Origin: an uncultured Bacteroidia bacterium
Lineage (GTDB): Bacteria; Bacteroidota; Bacteroidia; Bacteroidales; UBA932
Direction of reading: 5' to 3'
Assembly: GCA_902785575.1 (NCBI GenBank)
Contig: CACZZF010000001.1
Location: 248,001 to 312,000, forward strand
Length of the DNA stretch: 64,000 bases
This document shows, piece by piece, positions 41,171 through 50,144 of the stretch. The position numbers and the translations under genes are program-made. Each line of letters starts with the position of its first letter. Position 1 is the first letter of the stretch. A model generated the notes under the pieces. That model saw only the letters and a list, made by a program, of their open reading frames with translations. It did no database searches and was not told the origin of the DNA.

Positions 41171-41934
41171 AAGTCATCGTTTTCAGTATGGAAGTCATTC
41201 TCCCAAGGTTCGTTAAAAGGCTGAAGGAAAGGATTGGAAGTCCTCTCCACCGCAATAGAGCTAGACGGTCCATGTCCTGGAAACACCTCGACATCACCGG
41301 GGAGAATCATCAGTTTCTCCATTATGCCGACAATCTCCTTGTCATAGTCTCCACCGTCAAGGTCCGTTCTCCCTATGGACCCTGCGAAAAGGGTATCTCC
41401 ACTCAAGAGGACACCATCTTCCTCATCATAGAAACAGACACATCCGGGCGTGTGGCCCGGGGTAGCGATCACCTTGAAGGTTGGAGATTCTTCACTGTCG
41501 TTCAGAATGGCATCCTTGTCATCCTGAGCGCTGTCCTGAGCCTGTCGAAGGACGAAGCGAAGGATCTGGCCATCAGATAGTTCCTTAGTCTCAAAACTGA
41601 CATCAGGGGCGCGCAATCCCACTCCCCTGGCATAATCTTCATCCCTCTCTATAATAAACTTGTCATCCGGAGCCATCAACACCGGAATCCGGAACGAACG
41701 GCTCAGTTCAGCCACTCCGAAGATATGATCGAAATGACCGTGGGTAAGCCAGATCGCTTTGGGAGTGAGGCCCTCCGACGCGATGAAATCCTTCATAGTT
41801 CCTGTCTCGGACGAGCTGTAGCACCCGGGATCCACTATCACGCAATTCCGTCCCTCATCCCAGAGAATGTACGAATTCTCCCGGAAAGGATTGAAGCAGA
41901 AAGACTTGATATGAATATGACCGATAGTGACCAT
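41161..41934 (-). CDS. MBL-fold hydrolase (glyoxalase II-like) carrying an in-frame repeat
   Basis: A 257-residue metallo-beta-lactamase-fold enzyme. Metal motifs are THGHFDHIFG, PGHTPGC, SGDTLFAGSIGRTDLDGGD and PGHGPSS. It is most like hydroxyacylglutathione hydrolase-type thioesterases; the substrate is unknown. A ~28-residue stretch (ILRFVLRQAQDSAQDDKDA…SPTF) between ELSDGQ and KVIATPGHTPG is translated from a dispersed repeat pair (41485-41568). It lies on a loop just before the third metal motif. The ATG at 41934 is chosen over the GTG before it. Confidence 0.93.
   Translation of the reverse strand: MVTIGHIHIKSFCFNPFRENSYILWDEGRNCVIVDPGCYSSSETGTMKDFIASEGLTPKAIWLTHGHFDHIFGVAELSRSFRIPVLMAPDDKFIIERDEDYARGVGLRAPDVSFETKELSDGQILRFVLRQAQDSAQDDKDAILNDSEESPTFKVIATPGHTPGCVCFYDEEDGVLLSGDTLFAGSIGRTDLDGGDYDKEIVGIMEKLMILPGDVEVFPGHGPSSSIAVERTSNPFLQPFNEPWENDFHTENDDLCI
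41485..41568. repeat. Composite inverted repeat pair inside the MBL hydrolase gene
   Basis: An altered copy (AGATTCTTCAC…TTCAGAATGGCA) at about 41485-41511 faces an opposite-orientation copy at 41517-41567. The second runs TGTCATCCTGAGC, then an embedded TCCTGAGCCTGTCGAAGGA, then GAAGCGAAGGATCT. The second copy therefore looks like one repeat nested in another. No stop is created on the coding strand, and the nested core again reads Leu-Arg-Gln-Ala-Gln-Asp. Confidence 0.85.
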
Positions 41935-41975
41935 CACGCCTCACCGAAGACTATTCCTACAAATTTAAAAATAAA

Positions 41976-44804
41976 TCAAGAAATCTTCAATAGCACTTCT
42001 TTCAGATATGGTCCGGTAACAGAAGACGGATTGGCGGCCAATTCTTCCGGTGTGCCCTCGGCGACTATCCTGCCGCCTCCCTGGCCACCGTCAGGCCCGA
42101 GATCGAAGATGTAGTCCACGCTCTTGAGGATGTCCAGGTTGTGCTCGATTATGATCACAGTATTGCCCTGGTCAACAAGCTCCTGGAGAACCTGCAGAAG
42201 GACTTTTATATCCTCGAAATGCAAACCGGTGGTCGGCTCGTCAAGAATGTAAAGGGTGTTGCCGGTGGCCTTGCGGAACAATTCCGCGGCTAACTTCATC
42301 CTTTGGCTCTCCCCACCGGAAAGAGTCACGGCGCTTTGTCCGAGATGGACATATCCAAGTCCCACATCCACAAGGGCTTTCAGCTTCCTCGCTATTGAAG
42401 GGATTGGCTTGAAGAACTCGTAGGCCTCGCTGATAGGCATCTCAAGCACATCGTTGATATTCTTGCCCTTGTAGTGGACAGCGAGGGTGTCTTCCTTATA
42501 GCGCCTTCCTCTGCACTCGTCACAAACGACATTGACAGAAGGAAGGAAATTCATTTCTATCACCTTGATCCCTGCCCCGTTGCACGCTTCGCAGCGTCCA
42601 CCTGGGACATTGAACGAGAACCTTCCGGCCTTGAAACCTCTGACCTTGGCGTCCGGAGTGTCCTCAAATAGGTTACGGATGTCTCCCATAACCCCTGTGA
42701 AGGTGGCCGGATTAGACCTTGGAGACCTTCCGATCGGACTCTGGTCTATCTCTATCAGCTTGTCAATATTCTTAACGCCCTCAATCGAATCATAAGGAAG
42801 CGGCCGGAGCTTCGCCCTATGAAGCTTGTTTTTGAGGATTGGCATCAAGGTCTCGTTGATCAATGACGACTTGCCGCTGCCGCTGACTCCAGCGACTCCT
42901 ATGAAACAACCCAAAGGGAAAGTCACGTCCACATTCTTCAAGTTGTTTCCTCTCGCACCTGAAAGCCTAAGTGTCAAACCGTTACCCTTGCGGCGTGTGG
43001 CCGGGACATCTATCTTCTTCCGGCCCTGCAGGTAATCCAAAGTCAAGGATTTCCCGAACACGCAATGGGAGGCGGTGGCTTTGTCAACCGATGACGGGAC
43101 CCTCTCGTTTTCAGGGGAATAATCCATCAAGGCATTCAAAGGAGCGTTCAGGCAGATCCTGCCGCCCTTCTCCCCCGCGCCCGGGCCGACATCGACCAGC
43201 CAGTCGGCGCTCATCATCGTCTCGAGATCATGCTCCACGACCATCACGGAGTTACCCTCGTCCCGAAGTTCTTTGAGGGAGGCGATCAACTTACGGTTGT
43301 CCCTTTGGTGAAGCCCAATTGATGGCTCGTCAAGAATATACAGCACCCCAACGAGTTTGGATCCTATTTGGGTGGCGAGCCTGATCCGCTGGCTCTCACC
43401 GCCGGAAAGGGAGCCGGTCGGTCTGTCAAGAGAGAGATAATCAAGCCCGACATCCAGCATGAAGCGTACCCTGTCATCCAGTTCTTTAAGGATGTCCCTG
43501 GCGATGTTGTTCTCCCGCTCATTAAGCTTCCCGGGAAGTGAAGCCAGCCACTCTTTCAAGTCTGACATCTCCATCGCGGCAACGTCAGAAATAGTCTTGC
43601 CGTCAATCTTGAAGCATTGGGCATTCTGGTTGAGCCTGGTCCCATGACAGACCGGGCAGACTATTTTCTCATCGATGTCATCCACGACACCATCGAAGGT
43701 CACCATCTCAGAAAGGTTCCCTTCCCCGATCCGGAACATCTCTTCACTTCCGAATATGATGTGTGAGACAGCCTCGTCGGGAATTGTGGCGATCGGATCG
43801 TAAAGGGAGAAGTTGTATTTCCTCGCTATTGACCTGATAATGTCGAACTTCCGGGTTTCCCTGACCTTGCCGAGGGGAACGATTCCACCGTCAGCGATTG
43901 AGAGGCTCCTGTCTGGGATGATCGTGTCCATATTCACGTCCACAATCATTCCGAGGCCCTTGCAATGAGGACAATAACCTTCAGGAGAATTAAAGGAGAA
44001 TGAGTGGGGAGCCGGTTCCTGGAGGGACAACCCTGACTCGGGATCGACAAGATGCTTGGAGAAGTGGCGGAGCTTGTCATCCCCGCTCTCAAGCATCGCC
44101 ACGGAACCTTTGCCGAGGTTAAGGGCGGTCATCACAGAGTCCCGTACCCGTTTCGTGTCCCCCTCCGCGGGCTTGAGTTTGTCTACGACAAGTTCAATGA
44201 AATGGCCTTTGTAACGGTCCAGGACGTCCACTTCGTTAAGCGGAAGGATTTCCCCGTCGACTCGGACTTCTGTGTATCCTCTCTTTCGCAACTGGTCGAA
44301 AAGTTCCCTGTAATGGCCCTTTCGTCCCCTCACAAGCGGAGCGAGAAGGTAACAACGCTTCCCTTTATAACCGTCCATGATCAGGTCAACTATCTGCTCG
44401 TCAGTATAGCGGACCATCTCCTTGCCGGTGACCGGTGAATATGCCCTCGAGGCTCTCGCGTAAAGAAGGCGGAGGAAGTCGAAAATCTCGGTAATGGTCC
44501 CCACGGTCGAGCGGGGATTATTGCCGGTGGTCTTCTGCTCTATGGCGATGATAGGACTGAGGCCGTCGATGCTCTCCACTTCCGGCTTCTCCAGGATGCC
44601 CATGAAGTGCTTGGCATAAGTGGAGAGGGTGTCCATGTACCGCCTCTGTCCCTCGGCATAAATAGTGTCGAAGGCCAGGGAGGACTTCCCGCTGCCACTC
44701 AAGCCGGTCACGACCACAAACTCGTTCCTCGGGATGTCAACATTGATCCCGGCCAAGTTGTGGGCTGACGCCCTTCTGATCTCGATATATTCCTTTCCTT
44801 TCAT
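41976..44804 (-). CDS. uvrA: Excinuclease ABC subunit A
   Basis: A 942-residue UvrA with two ABC ATPase modules: Walker A GLSGSGKSSLAFDT near the start and GVSGSGKSSLINET near residue 640; two signature sequences SGGESQRIRLA and SGGESQRMKLA; and zinc modules CPHCKGLG…CPVCHGTR and CEACNGAG…CDECRGRRY. It recognises damaged DNA for nucleotide excision repair. The ATG at 44804 is preferred over the GTG just before it. A long inverted repeat lies 17 bases upstream. Confidence 0.97.
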   Translation of the reverse strand: MKGKEYIEIRRASAHNLAGINVDIPRNEFVVVTGLSGSGKSSLAFDTIYAEGQRRYMDTLSTYAKHFMGILEKPEVESIDGLSPIIAIEQKTTGNNPRSTVGTITEIFDFLRLLYARASRAYSPVTGKEMVRYTDEQIVDLIMDGYKGKRCYLLAPLVRGRKGHYRELFDQLRKRGYTEVRVDGEILPLNEVDVLDRYKGHFIELVVDKLKPAEGDTKRVRDSVMTALNLGKGSVAMLESGDDKLRHFSKHLVDPESGLSLQEPAPHSFSFNSPEGYCPHCKGLGMIVDVNMDTIIPDRSLSIADGGIVPLGKVRETRKFDIIRSIARKYNFSLYDPIATIPDEAVSHIIFGSEEMFRIGEGNLSEMVTFDGVVDDIDEKIVCPVCHGTRLNQNAQCFKIDGKTISDVAAMEMSDLKEWLASLPGKLNERENNIARDILKELDDRVRFMLDVGLDYLSLDRPTGSLSGGESQRIRLATQIGSKLVGVLYILDEPSIGLHQRDNRKLIASLKELRDEGNSVMVVEHDLETMMSADWLVDVGPGAGEKGGRICLNAPLNALMDYSPENERVPSSVDKATASHCVFGKSLTLDYLQGRKKIDVPATRRKGNGLTLRLSGARGNNLKNVDVTFPLGCFIGVAGVSGSGKSSLINETLMPILKNKLHRAKLRPLPYDSIEGVKNIDKLIEIDQSPIGRSPRSNPATFTGVMGDIRNLFEDTPDAKVRGFKAGRFSFNVPGGRCEACNGAGIKVIEMNFLPSVNVVCDECRGRRYKEDTLAVHYKGKNINDVLEMPISEAYEFFKPIPSIARKLKALVDVGLGYVHLGQSAVTLSGGESQRMKLAAELFRKATGNTLYILDEPTTGLHFEDIKVLLQVLQELVDQGNTVIIIEHNLDILKSVDYIFDLGPDGGQGGGRIVAEGTPEELAANPSSVTGPYLKEVLLKIS

Positions 44805-44820
44805 CACCGTGTCATTTCAA

Positions 44821-44864
44821 AACCTACGTTCTTACGGAACAAGGTCCAGTAAAGAACGTAGGTT
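44821..44864. promoter_or_regulatory. Perfect 13-base inverted repeat upstream of uvrA
   Basis: The arms AACCTACGTTCTT (44821-44833) and AAGAACGTAGGTT (44852-44864) are separated by 18 bases. It lies between the end of the ROK kinase gene and the uvrA start. There is no long T-run on the downstream side, so it is not a classic terminator. An operator or an mRNA leader structure is possible. Confidence 0.5.
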
Positions 44865-44905
44865 ATTGTCATGATTATCCCAAATGTAAGGGATTGAAAA
44901 GCATC

Positions 44906-45874
44906 CTACCAAGCAAGAGCTGAAGCGCCGAGAATAGCGGCGTCAGACTCCTTCAAAGAGGAATAAACCAGCTTCACCTTGCCTCTCCAAAGAGGAAGGA
45001 CATTGGCGTTCATCGACCTCTCGATCGGTTCTGTGAGGAACTCCTTGCTCCTGGCCAAACCACCGAACAGGACGATAGCCTCGGGAGCGGAGAACTCGAT
45101 GAAATCAGCGAATGCCATTCCGAGCATGGTGCCGGTGTAATCGAACAGCTTGAGAGCCATATTATCACCCTCCTTGGCAGCCTCATAGATGTCTTTAGAG
45201 GTGATGTTGTCCAGTTTACGGAGCATTGAAGGCTCGTCGCTCATGTCCAGCCACTCGCGAGCGGTCCTGGCCATTCCGATAGCGGAGCAATAGGTCTCAA
45301 GGCAGCCGGTCTTACCGCAATTGCAGAGACGACCATTCTTGCGGACAAGGGTAGTGTGACCAAGCTCACCGGCAAAACCGTCGTGGCCATAAACCATCTC
45401 CCCGTTGATAACGATTCCGCTTCCAACACCTGTACCAAGGGTTATCATGATGAAATTCTTCATTCCCCTGGCGGCTCCATAGGTCATCTCACCCATCGCG
45501 GCGGCGTTGGCGTCATTGGTCAGGGTCACAGGGATCCCGCCCATGGCGTCCTTAAGCATCGCGGCGAAGTGGATGGAACCGGAACGGCCCCATGACAAAT
45601 TGACAGCATTCTCGATGTCACCTGTGTAATAGTTGGCGTTAGGAGCACCGACACCGATACCACGAATCTTACCCTGGGCTCCAGCCTCGGCGATAAGCTT
45701 CTTGAGAGCTTCAGCTAGCTCGGCGATGAAAGGCTCCACAGAGTCATGGTTGTCAGTCCTGATGACAGTCTGGGCGATCACGGTGCCGCGGGTGTCGACA
45801 ATACCGCACTTGCTGGTCTGTCCACCTACATCGACTCCAATAACAAGGTTCTGATCAATATTTTCCATATTCAT
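44906..45874 (-). CDS. ROK-family sugar kinase (glucokinase-like)
   Basis: A 322-residue ROK kinase. It has an N-terminal phosphate site VIGVDVGGQTSKCGIVD, MITLGTGVGSGIVINGEMVYG with GELGHTTL (substrate His), and the zinc motif CNCGKTGCLETYCS. It phosphorylates glucose or a related hexose. It is five bases after the MFS transporter gene, making an uptake-and-phosphorylation pair. Hexose identity is not readable from sequence. Confidence 0.92.
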   Translation of the reverse strand: MNMENIDQNLVIGVDVGGQTSKCGIVDTRGTVIAQTVIRTDNHDSVEPFIAELAEALKKLIAEAGAQGKIRGIGVGAPNANYYTGDIENAVNLSWGRSGSIHFAAMLKDAMGGIPVTLTNDANAAAMGEMTYGAARGMKNFIMITLGTGVGSGIVINGEMVYGHDGFAGELGHTTLVRKNGRLCNCGKTGCLETYCSAIGMARTAREWLDMSDEPSMLRKLDNITSKDIYEAAKEGDNMALKLFDYTGTMLGMAFADFIEFSAPEAIVLFGGLARSKEFLTEPIERSMNANVLPLWRGKVKLVYSSLKESDAAILGASALAW

Positions 45875-45879
45875 CTCTT

Positions 45880-47160
45880 CTAGTCGACAGGGATGTCCTT
45901 ATTGACGTTCTTGCAGCCGATCAGGGCGTAGTAGAGGAGGTAGCAGAGCATGGCGATAACGAGCCAGTAGCTGTTCATGTAGCCTGCTCCCTTGGCAATC
46001 AGATTCTGGATGAAAGGCATCACACCTCCACCGACAACCAGAGTCATGAATATTCCGGAAGCGGCCTCGGTGTACTTGCCGAGACCCTCAACCGCCAAGT
46101 TGAAGATAGCGCCCCACATCAGCGAGGTGCAGAGACCGCAAAGGACAAGTAAGAGACAGCTTAGAGGAACCTTGAACATCGCGAAACCGTCAGCGGCGCT
46201 GTAGCCGGGCATGTTGACGGTAACAGTCTTAGGAGTGAGAATCGCGATGAGAACAAGCAAGATGGCCACGGAACTGACTGTGATCATCTGGGTCCTGGTG
46301 CTGACCTTCCCGGAGATGAATGTGCTGCACAGACGGCCGACCATCATAAGCAACCAGTACACAGCGGCGATCGCGCCTCCGATAGCGGCACCATTCACAA
46401 GGATACCAGCTCCCTTGGAAGAAGCGTCGGCAAGATAGAAGTTAACCTGTGAGGGAATACCAATCTCAATTCCCACATAGAAGAAGATGGCGATGGCGCC
46501 AAGCACGAAATGGCGGAAATTCCAGGCGCTGTGCTCATAGACAGTGGCGTTGCGCTCCTTGGCGGGCTCCGGAATCTTCAGAAGGGAGATGATGATGAAA
46601 GCGGCAGCGAACACACCCATGGCGATGAAAAGCAACGGGGCCACATCAGACATTGACGTATTGGCCGTCACGGTACCGATGAGGGCTCCGACGAGCAGAG
46701 GGGTCAATGTGCCGGTAAGTGAGTTCAAGGTACCTCCGATCTGGATGTACTGGTTGCCCTTGTTACCACCGCCACCGAGGATGTTGAGCATCGGGTTGAC
46801 GACAGTGTTGAGCATACAGACGCAGAAACCGCAGACGAAAGCTCCGAGAAGATAGACATAGATCGCGGAGCCTCCTCCGATCTTGCTGGAGAGCCACTGG
46901 ATGACGATTCCGACGAAACCGGTCGCGAGAGCGGCGAGAGTCGTGTTCTTGTAACCGATCTTGAGGAGCATCTTACCAGCGGGGATACCCATGAAGAGGT
47001 AAGCGGCGAAGTTCATCAGGTTACCAGCCATCCTGGACCACTCGAACTTGTTGCCCCAGATCACGCCGAAGGGGGCGGCCATGTTGGTGACGAAGGAGAT
47101 CATGGCGAAGATGAAGCACATCGTCACGATAGCCACCATGTTAGTTTTTTTCTTTTCCAT
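45880..47160 (-). CDS. MFS sugar transporter (FucP/GluP-like)
   Basis: A 426-residue inner-membrane protein with about 12 membrane segments. The pattern resembles Bacteroidetes sugar MFS carriers: an early FVTNMAAPFGVIW, NFAAYLFMGIPAGKMLLKIGYKNT between helices 2 and 3, and VCMLNTVVNPMLNILGGGG in the middle. With the ROK kinase it should bring in and phosphorylate a hexose. Only the first ~20 and last ~10 residues are clearly cytoplasmic. Confidence 0.9.
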   Translation of the reverse strand: MEKKKTNMVAIVTMCFIFAMISFVTNMAAPFGVIWGNKFEWSRMAGNLMNFAAYLFMGIPAGKMLLKIGYKNTTLAALATGFVGIVIQWLSSKIGGGSAIYVYLLGAFVCGFCVCMLNTVVNPMLNILGGGGNKGNQYIQIGGTLNSLTGTLTPLLVGALIGTVTANTSMSDVAPLLFIAMGVFAAAFIIISLLKIPEPAKERNATVYEHSAWNFRHFVLGAIAIFFYVGIEIGIPSQVNFYLADASSKGAGILVNGAAIGGAIAAVYWLLMMVGRLCSTFISGKVSTRTQMITVSSVAILLVLIAILTPKTVTVNMPGYSAADGFAMFKVPLSCLLLVLCGLCTSLMWGAIFNLAVEGLGKYTEAASGIFMTLVVGGGVMPFIQNLIAKGAGYMNSYWLVIAMLCYLLYYALIGCKNVNKDIPVD

Positions 47161-47209
47161 GCAGAATTGTTTTTATTGTGTTAGTTTAATGCCAAAACAC
47201 GTGATTACA

Positions 47210-47239
47210 CAAAGCTACAAAAAAAAGACGAATCTTCAA
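47210..47239 (-). promoter_or_regulatory. Promoter of the MFS-ROK operon
   Basis: Minus-strand TAGCTTTG (plus-strand CAAAGCTA, 47210-47217) fits the -7 consensus. A TTG (plus-strand CAA, 47237-47239) lies 19 bases further upstream. The predicted start near 47203 gives a leader of about 43 bases. Confidence 0.5.
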
Positions 47240-47261
47240 CCTGTCCGTTGCCAATTCTTAT

Positions 47262-47351
47262 ATAAAAAGGTCGGCGCTTTCCCCAAAGCGCCGGCCAGTT
47301 GTATATAAAACGAACTTAACAAATAGACAACAAAAAGAACTTTTGTCTGTC
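47262..47351 (-). ncRNA. Candidate small RNA between promoter and terminator
   Basis: The 308-base gap between the AraC and MFS genes holds a second good promoter at 47358-47388 and a terminator at 47264-47296, both leftward. They would frame a transcript of about 90 nt. It could form two hairpins: a weak ACAAAA/TTTTGT one and the terminator stem. No coding frame of note is inside. It could instead be the attenuated leader of the MFS operon. Prediction only. Confidence 0.3.
47264..47296 (-). terminator. Intrinsic terminator upstream of the MFS gene
   Basis: A 12-base stem GGTCGGCGCTTT/AAAGCGCCGGCC (one G-T pair) with a CCCC loop is followed on the minus strand by five T bases. It lies downstream of the AraC gene and of the 47358 promoter, and upstream of the MFS promoter. 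Confidence 0.7.
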
Positions 47352-47357
47352 TGGGAG

Positions 47358-47388
47358 CAAAGGTATAAAGTTTTTTTAAAAAGTCAAA
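47358..47388 (-). promoter_or_regulatory. Bacteroidetes-type promoter in the AraC-MFS gap
   Basis: Minus-strand TACCTTTG (plus-strand CAAAGGTA, 47358-47365) and TTTG (plus-strand CAAA, 47385-47388) have exactly a 19-base spacer. The start should be near 47351. The surrounding DNA is very AT-rich. Confidence 0.5.
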
Positions 47389-47468
47389 TTATTTTCCGTT
47401 AAATTTAAAACGATTTTTATTAAAATAATTTAATTATTTATACGTTTTATTTATAAAATTTTAAGGAA

Positions 47469-48383
47469 TTACCTGTTGCGATACTCGCTGGGAGTCATCC
47501 CTGTCTGTGACCTGAAAAACTTGTAAAACACTGACGCATTGGTGAAATTGAGCTTATACACAATCTCTTTAATGCTATCATCAGTGTATTTTAGCATGCT
47601 CTTGGCTTCCTGGATGACAAAAGCGTCAATCCATTCCGGGGCGGAACGCCCACTTACATCCTTAATCAGCCTGGAAAGATATTTAGGAGTAATTCCAAGC
47701 CGATTCGCGTAAAAAGCCATCCCACGCTCGGTGGAGTGATATTCAGAGACAAGGGACATGAAACGCTCGAATAGCATGTTAAGCCTAGTCTGCGCCGATT
47801 TTGATGGCTCCGGTTCCGGTTCGTCATTGTTCTCGCTGACCATTCCCTCAAGCACATGGAGAAGTGACTCGACCAACGATTTCACAGATGCGATTTTTGT
47901 CGGAATTCCAGTATCAAGAATTGATTTGACAAGATGGAAATACTTGGAACAGAAGGACATCTCATTATCCGTGAGCATTATCCTCGGGTCATAAAAGAAC
48001 ATCAATCTAGACTCAAAAAGCCTCGAGAAGTCAAACTTGATGTCAGAAATGAACTGCCTGGAAAGAGCCATGGCCACAATTCTACCATTCAAGTCCTTCC
48101 CGGCTCCCATTTTCCCGACTTTTAAAATGTATCCCGGAATACAAACCACAAGGGTGTTGTCTTGTATACGGAATTTTCTGAGGTTGATCTCTATTTCAAA
48201 CCCACCCTTCTCGCAGAATATGGCGAGGAAAGTGTCCGTGCGGAAAGGACTGTCGATGAAAGAACCCGGATCATGTTTTTGGACATCCACAACAAGGAAA
48301 TCATTTCCCAAACTGATATCATCACCAGGAGGAAGGAACTTTCTGATCTGTTCAAATCCAACGCTCTGAAGTGTGTCTCGCAT
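47469..48383 (-). CDS. AraC-family transcriptional regulator
   Basis: A 304-residue regulator starting MRDTLQSVGFEQIRKF; a longer frame upstream adds 55 residues with no family resemblance. The N-terminal ~180 residues form a cupin-like sensing domain (FLAIFCEKGGFEIEINLRKFRIQDNTLVVCIPG). The C-terminal ~100 residues carry two helix-turn-helix motifs (FYANRLGITPKYLSRLIKDVSG and IKEIVYKLNFTNASVFYKFFRSQTGMTPSEYR). It is divergent from the TolC-HlyD-permease operon, which it most likely controls; the inducer is unknown. Confidence 0.92.
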   Translation of the reverse strand: MRDTLQSVGFEQIRKFLPPGDDISLGNDFLVVDVQKHDPGSFIDSPFRTDTFLAIFCEKGGFEIEINLRKFRIQDNTLVVCIPGYILKVGKMGAGKDLNGRIVAMALSRQFISDIKFDFSRLFESRLMFFYDPRIMLTDNEMSFCSKYFHLVKSILDTGIPTKIASVKSLVESLLHVLEGMVSENNDEPEPEPSKSAQTRLNMLFERFMSLVSEYHSTERGMAFYANRLGITPKYLSRLIKDVSGRSAPEWIDAFVIQEAKSMLKYTDDSIKEIVYKLNFTNASVFYKFFRSQTGMTPSEYRNR

Positions 48384-48575
48384 AGCCCCAAAAAGAATTT
48401 GAACAATAATATAATAATTTGCCCGAAAATTCACGAGCCGTTCGCCAAATTCGACCTTTTGACAATAGAATGCTCCTTTGGAACATTCTTTTTTGGCCGG
48501 ATGGCAATCTCTTTGTAGCCCCTCCGTGGCCCCTGTGAAGGGAGACAAGCTGAATATTTGACAATAATGAATAAT

Positions 48576-50120
48576 ATGAAAAAGTATTTGATTCCAATCC
48601 TGGTCATCACGATGATGGCGCCTTTCAGCGCTTCAGCCCAAAGGACTCTCACACTTGAAGAATGCCGCAAGATGGCGATAAATGGCGACAGAGAGCTTGA
48701 GCAAGCCAGGACAAAAGTGGAGATGGCAGGCTATGACCGTAAGATCGCGTTCGCGAACTATCTCCCCAACATCTCAGGTACCGGAGCGTACCTTCACAAT
48801 CCAAATGACATAGCCCTGATCAGTGAGTCGGGATCCGCGACTCTCCGGAACGCCGGTACAACCCTGCATGGAGCCTCACAGCAGTACCAGCAGCAAGTTA
48901 TGGGAGAACTGACCGCTTATATACAGCAACTTGCGGCGACCGATCCGGCGAGTGCGATGAAATACATGCAGTTGATGCAGGATCCGCTTCTGCAGACAGC
49001 CTTGGCTAAAGTATCTGCGGTAGACATGTCAGAGGCGATCAATTCGATAGGACAAGAGATAGATGACGCTTTACATCCGGATCTCGAGAACATCCTAGTA
49101 GGGTCAGTGACGGTACAACAGCCCATATTCATGGGCGGCAAAATTTTGGCCGCCAATAAGATAGCCAAACTGGCCGAGCAATTGTCCGAGGCAAGCTACG
49201 ACCAGCGGTACCAGCAGACTATAGTTGATGTCGACCAGGCATATTGGCAGATAGTTTCTATCGCCGCCAAGAAAAAACTCGCTGAGTCATATTCCGACCT
49301 TCTCCATAATATGGAGCATGATGTCGAGCTGGCCGTCAAGGAAGGCGTCTCGACCGAGTCTGACGCTCTTCAGATAAAAGTCAAGGCAAACGAGGCTGAC
49401 ATGTTGAAGACCAAGTCCGAGAATGGTCTAGCCCTGGCCAAGATGCTGTTATGCAAAAGGATAGGCCTGGATCTCGGAACAGATATAGTTTTGGCTGATG
49501 AGCAGCTGGAAGAGATTCCTCTAGCGAGAATCGGATCGGAGAAGAGCCTGGAAGACATCTATGCCGACAGACCCGAGACCCGCAGTCTTGAATTGGCTTC
49601 TAAGATATATGACAAGAAAGTGGCTGTCGCCAGAGCTGACATGCTCCCGAAGGTCGCCGCCATGGGTGGATATATGGTCTCCAATCCAAGCTTGAAAAAC
49701 GGGTTTGAGAAGCAGTGGAATGGCTATTGGAGTGTCGGAGTCGTCGTGAACGTCCCGTTATTCCATGGGTTCGAGGCCCTCAACAAGACTCGCAAGGCGA
49801 AAGCCGAAGCGACTCTATACCGGTCGCAACTGGAAGACGCGAAGGATCTCATCAACCTCCAGGTCACCCAACTCAGAAAGCAGGAGACCGAGGCTGTAGA
49901 GAAATTGAATATGGCCAAAAGCAACCTCTCCAGCGCCGAGGAGAACCTAAGGACCGCGACAATAGGTTTCAACGAAGGCGTCATCAATGCCAACACGGCT
50001 CTAGGAGCCCACACCGCATGGCTCCAGGCCCGCTCTGAGTATATCGACGCGGGGGTGGAGCTTCAGATGCTCGCCGCCAATCTTGACAAGGCCGAGGGCA
50101 ACCATAAGGCAACTTTATAA
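48576..50120 (+). CDS. TolC-family outer membrane efflux protein
   Basis: A 514-residue outer-membrane channel starting MKKYLIPILVITMMAPFSASAQ (signal peptide); in-frame ATG codons 6 residues upstream are less likely. It shows the OEP repeats: RTLTLEECRKMAINGDRELEQA, long helical stretches, and VQQPIFMGGKILAANKIAKL matched in the second half by VNVPLFHGFEALNKTRKAKAE. It forms the exit duct for the HlyD/permease exporter encoded by the next three genes. Confidence 0.93.
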   Translation: MKKYLIPILVITMMAPFSASAQRTLTLEECRKMAINGDRELEQARTKVEMAGYDRKIAFANYLPNISGTGAYLHNPNDIALISESGSATLRNAGTTLHGASQQYQQQVMGELTAYIQQLAATDPASAMKYMQLMQDPLLQTALAKVSAVDMSEAINSIGQEIDDALHPDLENILVGSVTVQQPIFMGGKILAANKIAKLAEQLSEASYDQRYQQTIVDVDQAYWQIVSIAAKKKLAESYSDLLHNMEHDVELAVKEGVSTESDALQIKVKANEADMLKTKSENGLALAKMLLCKRIGLDLGTDIVLADEQLEEIPLARIGSEKSLEDIYADRPETRSLELASKIYDKKVAVARADMLPKVAAMGGYMVSNPSLKNGFEKQWNGYWSVGVVVNVPLFHGFEALNKTRKAKAEATLYRSQLEDAKDLINLQVTQLRKQETEAVEKLNMAKSNLSSAEENLRTATIGFNEGVINANTALGAHTAWLQARSEYIDAGVELQMLAANLDKAEGNHKATL

Positions 50121-50144
50121 AGGAAATAATTAAAAATCAATACA

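Noticed and set aside
48468-48494. Terminator-like hairpin with six T bases upstream of the TolC gene on the plus strand
   Set aside because: The stem is short and imperfect (GAATG.TCC/GGA.CATTC) and no upstream plus-strand promoter is evident, so an attenuator cannot be supported.
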